This document shows, one piece after another, positions 8,023-16,468 of a stretch of DNA of 64,000 nt. The notes below the pieces were generated by a model. That model saw nothing but the letters and a program-made list of their open reading frames with translations, did not search any database and had not been told where the DNA came from. The translations under genes were made by a program, and so were the position numbers. Source of the DNA: Micavibrio sp. TMED2 (GTDB lineage Bacteria; Pseudomonadota; Alphaproteobacteria; TMED2); contig NHBH01000005.1 in the NCBI GenBank assembly GCA_002168225.1, positions 32,787-96,786 of the forward strand, read 5' to 3'. The first letter of the stretch is position 1; every line of letters begins with the position of its first letter.

Positions 8023-9417
8023 ATGTTTTCTACTGCCATGACTTCCCCAATAGAATCTGCTGCATCGTCACTGTCGCCCGCCGAGCGGTTTTATCGGCGG
8101 GGGAATGGTGCGTTTCAGCGTGAGGACTGGCCGGCGGCTGCCGGTTTTTACCGGCAGGCGCTGGAGCTTGATCCGGCCCATGGCACCGCGTGGCTGAACC
8201 TTGGGCTGTGTCTGCGGCGGCAGGGGCATATCGAGGCGGCCTATGGCTGTACCCTGAGGGCGCAGGAGCTGATGCCCGATGACCCGACCGTGCTCACCAA
8301 TCTCGGCAATATTCTGGTCGACCTCTATCGCGCGGAAGAGGCCGTGGCCTGTCATAAGCGGGCGGTAGCGCAGCGGCCCGATGATATCCGCATGGTGCGC
8401 AACCTGATCCTGGCCCTGCGCGAGGCCGGGCGGTTCGAGGAGAGCCTCACCGCCTGTGACCGCTATCTGGAGCAGGAGCCGGAGCATAATCAGGTGTTGT
8501 GGGAACGCGCGCAGGCGCTGTTCTATCTTGAGCGCTACCCGGAAGCATGGACCACCTTCGAGCATCGCTGGCAGCGGGCAGCGATCCGGGAGCAGTTGCC
8601 CGCCGATCTCGCCTTCTGGCAGGGCGAGGATCTGAGCGGCAAGACCATACTCGTGTTTGAGGAACAGGGCTTCGGCGATAAGATCCTGTGCGCCCGCTAT
8701 ATCCCGCTGCTGGCGGCACGCGGCGCGACGGTAACGCTGCTGTGCAATCCGGCACTGCATGGCCTGTTCTCAACCCTGCCCGGCAAGGTCACCGCTGAGG
8801 TCACAGAGCCTGAGGCCTTCGATTATGCCGTTGCCATGATGAGCCTGCCCGGCCTGTTCGGCACCGACCCGACGCGCGAGGCACCACCGCCACCGCCGCC
8901 CCTCATGTCGAAAGCCAAGCTGCCGGAACGCTTGCAACAACGGCTTGATGCCGGCAATGGCCGCTGGAAAATCGGCATCGTCTGGTCGGGCAATCCCGCC
9001 TTCTATAACAATAGCAAGCGCGCGGCATCGGTTGAGCACTTCCTGCCACTGGCACAGATACCGGGAGTACAGCTCTACAGCCTGCAAAAAGGCCCGAATG
9101 AGGGCGATCTGGCACAGGCCGGCGGATCGGGGCTGGTGATCGAGCTCGGCCCCTACCTCAAGAACTTCGCCCAGACCGCCGCCATCCTGCAGCAACTCGA
9201 CCTCACCATCATGACCGACAGCGGCATCGCCCATCTGGCCGGATCACTCGGCCTGCCGATCTGGAACCTGCTGCACTACCGCCCCTACTGGCTCTATGGA
9301 TCGACGGGCGAGACAACGCCGTGGTATCCCTCCATGCGCCTGTTCCGCCAACCAACCCCCGGCGACTGGGACAGCGTGTTTGATGCGGTTGCAGAAGAAT
9401 TGAAACGTTCCCAATGA
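8023..9417 (+). CDS. TPR protein with glycosyltransferase-like C-terminal domain
   Basis: A 464-residue protein. Residues about 25-200 are tetratricopeptide repeats (WPAAAGFYRQALELDPAHG, AAYGCTLRAQELMPDDP, EAVACHKRAVAQRPDD and so on). Residues about 300-464 resemble the C-terminal half of family 9 glycosyltransferases and related TPR proteins: KIGIVWSGNP, then DLTIMTDSGIAHLAGSLGLP, then WYPSMRLFRQ. Such proteins are often linked to cell-surface sugars or protein glycosylation, but the role here is not known. The first ATG lies two bases after the tRNA, with no room for a ribosome binding site. A second ATG at 8038 is equally possible. The gene may be cotranscribed with the tRNA and translated from a nearly leaderless processed mRNA. 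Confidence 0.8.
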   Translation: MFSTAMTSPIESAASSLSPAERFYRRGNGAFQREDWPAAAGFYRQALELDPAHGTAWLNLGLCLRRQGHIEAAYGCTLRAQELMPDDPTVLTNLGNILVDLYRAEEAVACHKRAVAQRPDDIRMVRNLILALREAGRFEESLTACDRYLEQEPEHNQVLWERAQALFYLERYPEAWTTFEHRWQRAAIREQLPADLAFWQGEDLSGKTILVFEEQGFGDKILCARYIPLLAARGATVTLLCNPALHGLFSTLPGKVTAEVTEPEAFDYAVAMMSLPGLFGTDPTREAPPPPPPLMSKAKLPERLQQRLDAGNGRWKIGIVWSGNPAFYNNSKRAASVEHFLPLAQIPGVQLYSLQKGPNEGDLAQAGGSGLVIELGPYLKNFAQTAAILQQLDLTIMTDSGIAHLAGSLGLPIWNLLHYRPYWLYGSTGETTPWYPSMRLFRQPTPGDWDSVFDAVAEELKRSQ

Positions 9418-9451
9418 ACCGCCAAGCCACCCCGGCAGTAAAGGCTACCCC

Positions 9452-9895
9452 ATGACCAAACCCACCACCCTTCCCGATATTGCCGATTATCCTGCGCGGG
9501 TGACGGTGCCGCTTCGGTATAACGACACGGACCGGCAGGGGCATGTTAACAATGCGGTGTTTGTGACGCTGCTGGAGACCGGGCGGGTGCGGCTGCTTTA
9601 TAGCGGTGACAAGGGGCTGTCACCGCCGGGCACGCAATTCGTGATCGCCAATCTCAATCTGGATTATGTCGCCGAGCTGGACTGGCGCTATCCGACCGAG
9701 GTTGGCAGCGGCATTGCCAAGATCGGCACCTCATCGATCCAGTTCAGCCAGATGATCGTGCAGGAGGGCAAGGTTGCCGGGCGGGCCGAGACTGTGATCG
9801 TGCTGATGGATGACAAGACCCGCAAGGCAACGCCGATACCGGATGAAACCCGCGCCCTGCTGCGCCAATTCGCCCTGCCCGGCATGGTGGAATAA
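9452..9895 (+). CDS. Acyl-CoA thioesterase, 4-hydroxybenzoyl-CoA thioesterase family (hotdog fold)
   Basis: A 147-residue single-domain hotdog thioesterase. RYNDTDRQGHVNNAVFVTLLETGR has the catalytic Asp and the GHVNN motif of this family, followed by the long helix. The second half (IGTSSIQFSQMIVQEGKVAGRAETVIVLMDDKTRKATPIP) is also typical. It probably hydrolyses acyl-CoA thioesters in the cytoplasm; the chain preference is not evident. It follows the TPR gene by 34 bases and may share its transcript. Confidence 0.85.
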   Translation: MTKPTTLPDIADYPARVTVPLRYNDTDRQGHVNNAVFVTLLETGRVRLLYSGDKGLSPPGTQFVIANLNLDYVAELDWRYPTEVGSGIAKIGTSSIQFSQMIVQEGKVAGRAETVIVLMDDKTRKATPIPDETRALLRQFALPGMVE

Positions 9896-9901
9896 GGCCG
9901 A

Positions 9902-11275
9902 TCAGAGACCGCGGTTCGGTGCCAGTTCCAGGGTATCGACGATTTCCTGATAGATCATCACATGGCGGAACAACGGCTCGAAACTCTCGGGCACCAGCGG
10001 CTCGCGCAAAAACCCGACTTCAAAATGATTTTTGTCGGTAAGCAATAGCAGCAGCAGTTCCTTGTCCTTGAAACTGGCGACAATCCTGTCCGTACCGAGA
10101 TGTTCGGCCAGCCGCAGGAATTTCTCCATAAAATGCGGGTCGAAGATATAGCGGGATTCCACCTCATCCATTGACTGCACGGTATAGCGCTCTTCCAGTT
10201 CATCATTGAGCAGCTTGATGCTTCTGAATTTCGGACGGGAGAATTTCTTCTCGAGCGCATTGGCATAGACAATGGTTTGCGACTGCAGCGGTCGCCGTAA
10301 TTCGATGCGTGCCATAATCCCACGCAATCTGCGATCGGAGTTGCCACGCATGTAATGTGCTGTACCCGGCTTCTTCTCGATGATCTTCGGCTTCAAATCT
10401 GGTGGCAGGGACCGGTTGGTAAACTCCTGAAACTCGACCCGGCGATTGTGATAGGTCAGGCTGAATGCCTCATCACAGAAGAAATCGGCATGGGTATCGA
10501 CAAGGCCGTGTTCGGCAATATCGACCGGCAGAAAAAATGCCTTCTGGCGATAGCGAACATCAATGCGCGCCAGCAGATCCTTGTAGAAACTGTCCTTGAG
10601 GTAACGGGAAAAACCCAAGGAGGTATCGTCCTTGATGACAAGAACAAAGAACGCAAACAGCACGCCATAAACAATATGCGGCAACAGACTGGTTTCGCTG
10701 TCCAGAAACCGGCTGACCACAGGCCACTCGTCATAAATCAGCCAGAAACCAAGCGTCACAAGGATGATGAATGTGATGCCACTCACGCAATGCTGGCGGA
10801 GGAACCTGCGCCGCGCCATATTGGCATCGGTCAGTACTGCCGGATCAATATTCTCCAGCAGCTTGCGCTCGTTCAGCCATGAGATACTCTTGCCGAGCAG
10901 CGCCTCGACCTGATCAATCCGGCGGATCAGATCGGCAATCGACTTGGCCCGCACCGGATCATGCCCGGTGATAAAAGCGTAGACATAGCCGATCATCGGA
11001 AAACAGAACAGCAGCATGAACGGCACCAGCACCATGCCAAAGGCGATCAACCCACCCGACAGCCCAGTATTCTGGTAATAAGCATACATGGCCCAGAGCA
11101 ACAGAGCACAGGCGGAAAAACAAAGCCCCCAAGAGGCAAAACCGATCACGCTATAGGTACGAACCATTTGCTGACGGCGCTCCAACCGACGCAGCTTGCG
11201 CCGGTATTGCGGCAGCTTGTCGATCTCATGCTGGCTTACCTTGTCTTCAATGGTGATGGTCTTGTGCTCAGACAT
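9902..11275 (-). CDS. DUF3137-like membrane protein
   Basis: A 457-residue protein. It starts with a charged, probably coiled segment (IDKLPQYRRKLRRLERRQQM) and then two strong membrane segments (about residues 35-60 and 75-100). A cytoplasmic linker and two more hydrophobic segments follow (about residues 165-215). The C-terminal half (GIMARIELRRPLQSQTIVYA, then a segment like VQSMDEVESRYIFDP) resembles the DUF3137 family, whose function is unknown. The frame is open further upstream to 11932, but that part overlaps the citryl-CoA lyase-like gene in antisense and has no membrane-protein character. The ATG at 11275 (MSEHKTI) is the natural start. Confidence 0.72.
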   Translation of the reverse strand: MSEHKTITIEDKVSQHEIDKLPQYRRKLRRLERRQQMVRTYSVIGFASWGLCFSACALLLWAMYAYYQNTGLSGGLIAFGMVLVPFMLLFCFPMIGYVYAFITGHDPVRAKSIADLIRRIDQVEALLGKSISWLNERKLLENIDPAVLTDANMARRRFLRQHCVSGITFIILVTLGFWLIYDEWPVVSRFLDSETSLLPHIVYGVLFAFFVLVIKDDTSLGFSRYLKDSFYKDLLARIDVRYRQKAFFLPVDIAEHGLVDTHADFFCDEAFSLTYHNRRVEFQEFTNRSLPPDLKPKIIEKKPGTAHYMRGNSDRRLRGIMARIELRRPLQSQTIVYANALEKKFSRPKFRSIKLLNDELEERYTVQSMDEVESRYIFDPHFMEKFLRLAEHLGTDRIVASFKDKELLLLLLTDKNHFEVGFLREPLVPESFEPLFRHVMIYQEIVDTLELAPNRGL

Positions 11276-11456
11276 CGGGACCTGACATAGGGCGGTGTTG
11301 CGGGGAATATCTGCGGGTTTCGGACACGCGATAACAGTACCATTGATAACTGTATGCCCGCATCGCCCCAAACTGTAGTGACACTCACCGATAATGCCCC
11401 GTTGTCGGGTTGACAGTGTCGGGCCGCAACGGTTAAATTCGTTATAAGAAAAAATC

Positions 11457-11469
11457 TTCGATATACGAA
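11457..11469. promoter_or_regulatory. Putative IclR-type operator, copy 1
   Basis: TTCGATATACGAA is a near-palindrome lying 10 bases upstream of the start codon of the citryl-CoA lyase-like gene. The same 13 bases occur in reverse orientation upstream of tctC (17475-17487). Similarity extends into the flanks (an AAAAAAT run on one side, AAAA-x-AT on the other), so the shared element is over 20 bases long. The IclR-family gene at 13566 is the obvious candidate regulator. This is inferred from sharing, not from a known binding motif. Confidence 0.65.
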
Positions 11470-11479
11470 AAGATAACGC

Positions 11480-12265
11480 ATGCGCATTGGCAAACAGGAC
11501 CAGGCCTTCACTGGTATCGCTACCTCTGATGCTGACTCGGTCACGGTTCGCGGACATGATCTGTGCCGTGACCTGATCGGCAAGCTCGACTTCACCGAAT
11601 ATTTCTGGCTGCTGGTTACCGGCGAGAAGCCGACGCAACCGCAACGCACGATCATCGACGCCTGTATGGTGTCGATTGCCGAGCACGGGCTGGTGCCGAG
11701 CGTACAGGCGGCCCGCATGACCCTCGCCGCGGCACCGGAAGCATGGCAGGGCGCCATGGCTGCCGGTATCCTCGGCATGGGTACGGTGGTTGCCGGCAGT
11801 TCGGAAGTGGCTGGTCGTTATCTGGCCGAACTGCTCGCCGAGGAAGGCGATCCGGAGACCGTGGTCACCGCCTCTCTTGAAAGGCTGAAGGCAGAACGGC
11901 GCAAGGTGCCCGGCCTCGGCCATCCGCAGCATTCAAGCGGTGATCCACGCGCCAACCGGCTGCTCGAACTCGCCGACGAGCTTGAGGTCAGCGGCCCGGC
12001 GGTTGCCATGCTGCGCCTGTTGGGTGAGCGCGCCCCGGCCATCATGAACCGTCCGCTGCCGATCAATATATCCGGCGCCATTCCCGCTGTGGTCATGGAT
12101 GCAGGCTGGCCGGTCGATGCCCTGAAAGCCGTCCCTATCCTTGCCCGCACCGCCGGTCTCGCTGCCCATCTGCTCGAGGAATCCCGCCGGTCGATCGGCT
12201 TTATCATGTCGCATCATGCCGATCTCGCGATCAGCTATGACGGCGAACCGGCGGCGAAGGACTGA
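11480..12265 (+). CDS. Citryl-CoA lyase-like protein (short citrate synthase fold)
   Basis: A 261-residue protein covering the catalytic core of the citrate synthase superfamily, much shorter than citrate synthase (about 430) and close to the length of stand-alone citryl-CoA lyases. VPGLGHPQH holds the conserved His, and ARTAGLAAHLLEE is the conserved R-x-x-G-x-x-A-H segment. The position of the catalytic Asp (N-V-D-G in relatives) reads N-I-S-G here. It probably splits or forms a C-C bond in a CoA thioester made by the CoA-transferase encoded four bases downstream. The substrate may be a tricarboxylate or a citramalate-like acid taken up by TctABC. The operator at 11457 overlaps the leader. 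Confidence 0.72.
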   Translation: MRIGKQDQAFTGIATSDADSVTVRGHDLCRDLIGKLDFTEYFWLLVTGEKPTQPQRTIIDACMVSIAEHGLVPSVQAARMTLAAAPEAWQGAMAAGILGMGTVVAGSSEVAGRYLAELLAEEGDPETVVTASLERLKAERRKVPGLGHPQHSSGDPRANRLLELADELEVSGPAVAMLRLLGERAPAIMNRPLPINISGAIPAVVMDAGWPVDALKAVPILARTAGLAAHLLEESRRSIGFIMSHHADLAISYDGEPAAKD

Positions 12266-12269
12266 GCCC

Positions 12270-13409
12270 ATGGCCAATATCCTGTCATCCGTCACCGTCA
12301 TCGAGATGGGCACCTATATCACCGGTCCGGCGGCAGCGATGCAGCTGGCCGATCTCGGTGCCAATGTGATCAAGGTCGAACGTCCGGGCATGGGCGATCC
12401 GTTCCGTGCCTTCAAGGGCGAGCTCTATTCCCCGCATTTCCAGACCTATAACCGGAACAAGCGGTCCATCGCCCTCGATACCACCAAGCCGGAAGATCTG
12501 GAGGTCATGCATGGGCTGATCCGTGACGCCGATGTTTTCATCCAGAATTTCCGCCCCGGCGTGGCCGAAAAGCTCGGTGTTGGCGAGGATGACCTGCGGG
12601 CCATTCGCCCCGATCTGATCTATTGCGCCATCTCCGGTTTCGGCCGGACCGGTCCCGGTGCGGAACGCCCGACCTTTGATACCGTAGCACAGGCTGCGAG
12701 CGGTTTTCTGCGGCTGGTGACGCCGCCGGAAAATCCGCGCGTGATCGGCCCGGCGATTGCCGATGCCATCACCGGCCAGTATGCCGCCACCGGCATCATG
12801 GCGGCGCTGCTGGAACGGGCGAAATCGGGCAAGGGCCACCGTCTCGACATCTCCATGCTTGAGGCCATGTGCCATTTCAATCTGGACAGCTTCACCCATT
12901 ATTACAGCGAGGGCGAGATCATGGGGCCGCTCAGCCGCCCATCGGTTTCGCAGTCCTATACCTTCCGCTGCAAGGACGACAAATGGATTGCCTTCCACCT
13001 GTCGTCACCGGAGAAATTCTGGACCGGCCTGCTCACCGCCACTGGACAGGAGGCACTGGCCAGTGACCCGCGCTTTGCCAAGCGCCCGGACCGTATTGCC
13101 AATCAGGATGAACTGATCGCGATCTTCACTCCGGTCTTTGCCTCGGCGGACCGCGATATATGGTGCGAACGGCTGCTGGCCAATGAGGTGCCACACTCAC
13201 CGGCCTATGATTCCAATGAAGCGCTGGAGGATGCACAGGCGCAGCATCTCGGCATCAAGGTATCCGCCGAGCATCCGCAGATGGGCACCTTCACCACCGT
13301 CCGCCCACCCTATACATTCGACGGCGAAACCGACCGGACGGTCGTGCCACCGCCAGTTCTGGATGAACATGGAGACGATATCCGGCGCCGCGTAAAATCA
13401 GCCACTTGA
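12270..13409 (+). CDS. Family III (CaiB/BaiF) CoA-transferase
   Basis: A 379-residue CoA-transferase. The N-terminus ILSSVTVIEMGTYITGPAAA resembles the family start (VLDLT-x-x-x-AGP). LGANVIKVERPGMGDPFR, RNKRSIALDTTKPE and a Asp in this central region (DADVFIQNFRPGVAEKLG) are typical. IYCAISGFGRTGPGAERPTFD and the RLDISMLEAMCHF segment follow. These enzymes move CoA between carboxylic acids. Four bases separate it from the lyase-like gene, so the pair probably forms an activation-then-cleavage module. The ATG at 12270 is preferred over upstream starts inside the preceding gene. Confidence 0.85.
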   Translation: MANILSSVTVIEMGTYITGPAAAMQLADLGANVIKVERPGMGDPFRAFKGELYSPHFQTYNRNKRSIALDTTKPEDLEVMHGLIRDADVFIQNFRPGVAEKLGVGEDDLRAIRPDLIYCAISGFGRTGPGAERPTFDTVAQAASGFLRLVTPPENPRVIGPAIADAITGQYAATGIMAALLERAKSGKGHRLDISMLEAMCHFNLDSFTHYYSEGEIMGPLSRPSVSQSYTFRCKDDKWIAFHLSSPEKFWTGLLTATGQEALASDPRFAKRPDRIANQDELIAIFTPVFASADRDIWCERLLANEVPHSPAYDSNEALEDAQAQHLGIKVSAEHPQMGTFTTVRPPYTFDGETDRTVVPPPVLDEHGDDIRRRVKSAT

Positions 13410-13565
13410 CCGGCGTAAATCCGGCGTACTCCGCCGAACGCCTTCTACTTCATGGCCCGGAACTGATATAGCCATGAGAACGTTGCCCCCATGAGCAAGC
13501 CGACAAGCTGGGATTGACCGGAATGTCGCAAACTCGGGAAAGGGCCCGATCGACAGGACCATTGT

Positions 13566-14417
13566 ATGTCGCAGTTACAGACCAAAACCGGGCCCGCCAG
13601 CCAGCACCCAAAGAAACAGAAAAAAGCCGAGAAGCCAGCCGAGTATGTCGAGGGGCTGGCCAAAGGGCTGGCGATCATCGAATGCTTTGATGCCGGGCAT
13701 CGCGAGATGACCCTGAGCGAAGTCGCCCGCCGGGTGAATATCTCACCGGCGGCAGCACGGCGTTCGCTGCTGACCCTCATGTCGCTCGGCTATGTCGGCC
13801 AGAGCGACAAGCGGTTCCACCTGCGGCCCAAGGTCATGGCACTCGGCACCGCCTATTACGTATCCGCACAGATCGAGGAGTTGCTGCAGCCGGATCTGCG
13901 CCGGGTCGTGGAACTGTTCGGTGATGCCTGCTCTGTCGGCACCCGTGACAACCAGCATGTAATCTATATCGCCCATGTCTCGGTTCAGCGCGCCCGACGC
14001 GCCTCGGCCATGGTCGGTGCCCGCTACCCTGCCTATGCCACCTCGCTCGGCCGGGTTCTGCTCTCCGGCCTCAGTGATGCGGCGCTGGACGATTATCTGG
14101 CAGAGGCCGACCTTCAGCCACTGACCGGCAAGACCGTGACCGACCGTGAGCAACTGCGCGAGATCGTGATCGAGACCAGAAAGAACGGCTATGCCACGGC
14201 GGTGGATCAGCTCGATTACGGTGTAACGGCACTGGCCGTACCCATTCGCGGACAGGGCAACGAGATCATCGCGGCCCTCAATACATCCGGCTATACCGGC
14301 ATGGTCAGCCCGGAACAGCTGGTCTCCGAACGGCTGGTGGAAATGCAGCGCACGGCATCGGCGATTACCGCTGCTATTGCTCGCTATCCGGCACTGGCTG
14401 CATCAATACGCTTTTAG
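13566..14417 (+). CDS. IclR-family transcriptional regulator
   Basis: A 283-residue regulator. After a Lys-rich N-terminal tail (residues 1-25) comes a winged helix-turn-helix (KGLAIIECFDAG, then MTLSEVARRVNISPAAARRS, about residues 35-90). The IclR effector-binding domain follows (SVGTRDNQHVIYIAHV, YATSLGRVLLSGL, VDQLDYGVTALAVPIRG). Of the PcaR/PobR-type regulators it resembles, many control catabolism of aromatic or carboxylic acids. Its position between the lyase/CoA-transferase genes and tctABC, and the shared operator on both sides, point to control of this locus. Its last 44 bases overlap the 3' end of tctA on the other strand. Confidence 0.88.
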   Translation: MSQLQTKTGPASQHPKKQKKAEKPAEYVEGLAKGLAIIECFDAGHREMTLSEVARRVNISPAAARRSLLTLMSLGYVGQSDKRFHLRPKVMALGTAYYVSAQIEELLQPDLRRVVELFGDACSVGTRDNQHVIYIAHVSVQRARRASAMVGARYPAYATSLGRVLLSGLSDAALDDYLAEADLQPLTGKTVTDREQLREIVIETRKNGYATAVDQLDYGVTALAVPIRGQGNEIIAALNTSGYTGMVSPEQLVSERLVEMQRTASAITAAIARYPALAASIRF

Positions 14418-15948
14418 ACCCGGCATCGCCGTCTCGTCCGGCCCGACGCTCGGCGAGCATCTTCATCACCGCACGACCTATTGGCAGCAGTACCACCAGT
14501 GCAGTCATGATCAGCAGCACCAGCGCAATCGGCCGGTCGAGAAAGACCGTCGCATCGCCGCGGGCAATGGTCATGGTCCGGCGCAGGTTATCCTCGACCA
14601 GCGGGCCGAGGACAAAGCCGAGCAGCACCGGCGCGGGGCTGAAGCCGCTCTTCACCAGAAAATAGCCGAGCACACCGAAGAACAGGGTGACGTAGATATC
14701 GAACGGGTTATTGGCGACGCTGTATGAGCCCATGCAGATGAAGAACACAATGATCGGCAACAGGATCGAGGCAGGCACCGACAGCAGCCGCACAAACACG
14801 CCGATCATCGGCAGGTTGAGCATCAGCAGCATGACATTGCCGAGCCAGAAGCTGATGACCAGCCCCCAGAACACTTCCGGCTCGGTCGGGATGAAGCGTG
14901 GGCCGGGGACGATGCCATGCATCATCATGGCACCGAGCAACACCGCCATGACCACATCGCCGGGAATACCCAGCCCGAGGGTCGGAATGAAGGCGGTCTG
15001 AACCGCCGCATTGTTTGCCGCCTCGGGTGCCGCAACGCCAGCCGGTTCGCCAGTACCGAACTTATCGCCCGCCTTGTTGGTCTGTTTCTCGAAGGAATAG
15101 GCCATCAGGGACGCAACCGTCGGCCCGGCACCTGGCAGGGCACCGATGACCGCCCCGACCGAGGCACCGCGCAGGATCGGCGCCACCAGTTTGCGCAGAA
15201 TGCTGCGCTCGGGGATCAGATCGGCGAGACGCACCCGCTCGACTTTCGCTGGCGAGGCATCGGACTTGCGCGCTGCCTCCATCTTCATCAGCACTTCGGC
15301 AACCCCGAACAGCCCCATGGCCACGGGGATCAGGCTCAGCCCGTCACTCAGTTCGAGAAAGCCGAGGGTGAAGCGGGCAGTGCCACTGTTGCTGTCGAGG
15401 CCGACCACACCGAGCAGCAGCCCGAACAGCACCATGATCAGCGATTTGACCGGCGCACCACCGCTGAGCGTGGCGGCCGAGACCAGCCCCAGCAGCATGA
15501 TGGCGAAGTATTCGGTCGAGTGAAATTTGAGCGCGATGGCCGCAATGAACGGCGCAAAGAACATCAGCAGCAGGATCGAGATGCTGGAACCGCAGAAGGA
15601 TGCAAACGCATTGATGAACAGCGCCAGCCCGGCACGGCCCTTCTGCGCCATCGGGTAACCATCAAGCGCGGTGATCGCGGTCGAGGGCGTTCCCGGCAGG
15701 TTCAGCAGGATCGAGGCAATCGACCCGCCATATTGCGCACCATAGAAAATGCCCGCAAGCATGATCAGGGCGACGGTCGGCTCCATCCCGAAGGTCAGGG
15801 GCAGACAGACCGAAATCGCCGCCAGCGGGCCGATACCCGGCAGGGCACCGATCAGGGTGCCAAGGGTGACACCGATAAAACAGAACAGCAGGGCATCCGC
15901 CTGAAAGGCAACCTGGGCACCGAGTGCGAGATTGGACAGCAATTCCAT
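14374..15948 (-). CDS. tctA: Tripartite tricarboxylate transporter, large membrane subunit
   Basis: A 524-residue polytopic membrane protein of the TctA family. GIGPLAAISVCLPLTFGMEP and the family-typical YGAQYGGSIASILLNLPGTP near the N-terminus, and the second repeat copy GALPGAGPTVASLMAYSFEK near residue 270, show the two-fold repeat of this family. With TctB and the periplasmic binding protein TctC it drives proton- or sodium-coupled uptake of carboxylates. The ATG at 15948 lies one base after the tctB stop, so tctB and tctA are coupled. The 3' end overlaps the IclR gene convergently by 44 bases. Confidence 0.93.
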   Translation of the reverse strand: MELLSNLALGAQVAFQADALLFCFIGVTLGTLIGALPGIGPLAAISVCLPLTFGMEPTVALIMLAGIFYGAQYGGSIASILLNLPGTPSTAITALDGYPMAQKGRAGLALFINAFASFCGSSISILLLMFFAPFIAAIALKFHSTEYFAIMLLGLVSAATLSGGAPVKSLIMVLFGLLLGVVGLDSNSGTARFTLGFLELSDGLSLIPVAMGLFGVAEVLMKMEAARKSDASPAKVERVRLADLIPERSILRKLVAPILRGASVGAVIGALPGAGPTVASLMAYSFEKQTNKAGDKFGTGEPAGVAAPEAANNAAVQTAFIPTLGLGIPGDVVMAVLLGAMMMHGIVPGPRFIPTEPEVFWGLVISFWLGNVMLLMLNLPMIGVFVRLLSVPASILLPIIVFFICMGSYSVANNPFDIYVTLFFGVLGYFLVKSGFSPAPVLLGFVLGPLVEDNLRRTMTIARGDATVFLDRPIALVLLIMTALVVLLPIGRAVMKMLAERRAGRDGDAGSKSVLMQPVPDSEQ

Positions 15949-15949
15949 G

Positions 15950-16408
15950 TCAGAGCAATCCTGCAATCAGGGAAACCGGGATGCCCAGTATCTGTCCGAA
16001 AATGAGATAGCCGCCGATCGAGAGGCCAACCGCCGTCGCAACCTCCCGCAGCGGGTTGAACCGTCCCTGTCCGAGCGCGACACAGCACACCATGGCAAGA
16101 GCTGCAGCAAGGATACCGGCGAGTTCGATCAGCAGGGCAAAACCGGTAATGCCGATTGCGGTCCATAGCAGACAGCGCAATTCGAGGACGATATCATCGC
16201 CCGGCACCGTCAATGCCTTGAGCGCTGCCATCGCTGACAGCACGGCAAGGGCGATGCCGAGCCATGTGGGGAAGAAACCCGGACCGATGCGTCGCAGGGA
16301 GCCGAGACCATAACCCTCGCCGACCACCGCGATCACGATCCCGGCAATCATCAGGGCACCGGCTATCACGGCCTCTGCACGCCCATTCACACGAATGGTC
16401 CAGAACAT
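15950..16408 (-). CDS. tctB: Tripartite tricarboxylate transporter, small membrane subunit
   Basis: A 152-residue protein with four hydrophobic segments, the usual size and topology of TctB. The segments include AVIAGALMIAGIVIAVVGEGYGLGSLRRIGPGFFPTW, whose GPGFFP motif is a family hallmark. It sits between tctC and tctA in the common C-B-A order. Confidence 0.88.
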   Translation of the reverse strand: MFWTIRVNGRAEAVIAGALMIAGIVIAVVGEGYGLGSLRRIGPGFFPTWLGIALAVLSAMAALKALTVPGDDIVLELRCLLWTAIGITGFALLIELAGILAAALAMVCCVALGQGRFNPLREVATAVGLSIGGYLIFGQILGIPVSLIAGLL

Positions 16409-16468
16409 TTCTTCCCCTTGGTTTCAGCAGCCTGTGTTTTCAGGCTTTTGTCATTTGGCTGATTATGA

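Noticed and set aside
11276..11932. N-terminal extension of the DUF3137-like gene
   Set aside because: It is antisense to the citryl-CoA lyase-like gene and reads as a shadow frame; the ATG at 11275 is natural.
14917..16005. Long rightward open frame opposite tctA
   Set aside because: It is rich in Arg, Gln and Gly with no family features, as expected for the antisense of a GC-rich membrane protein gene.
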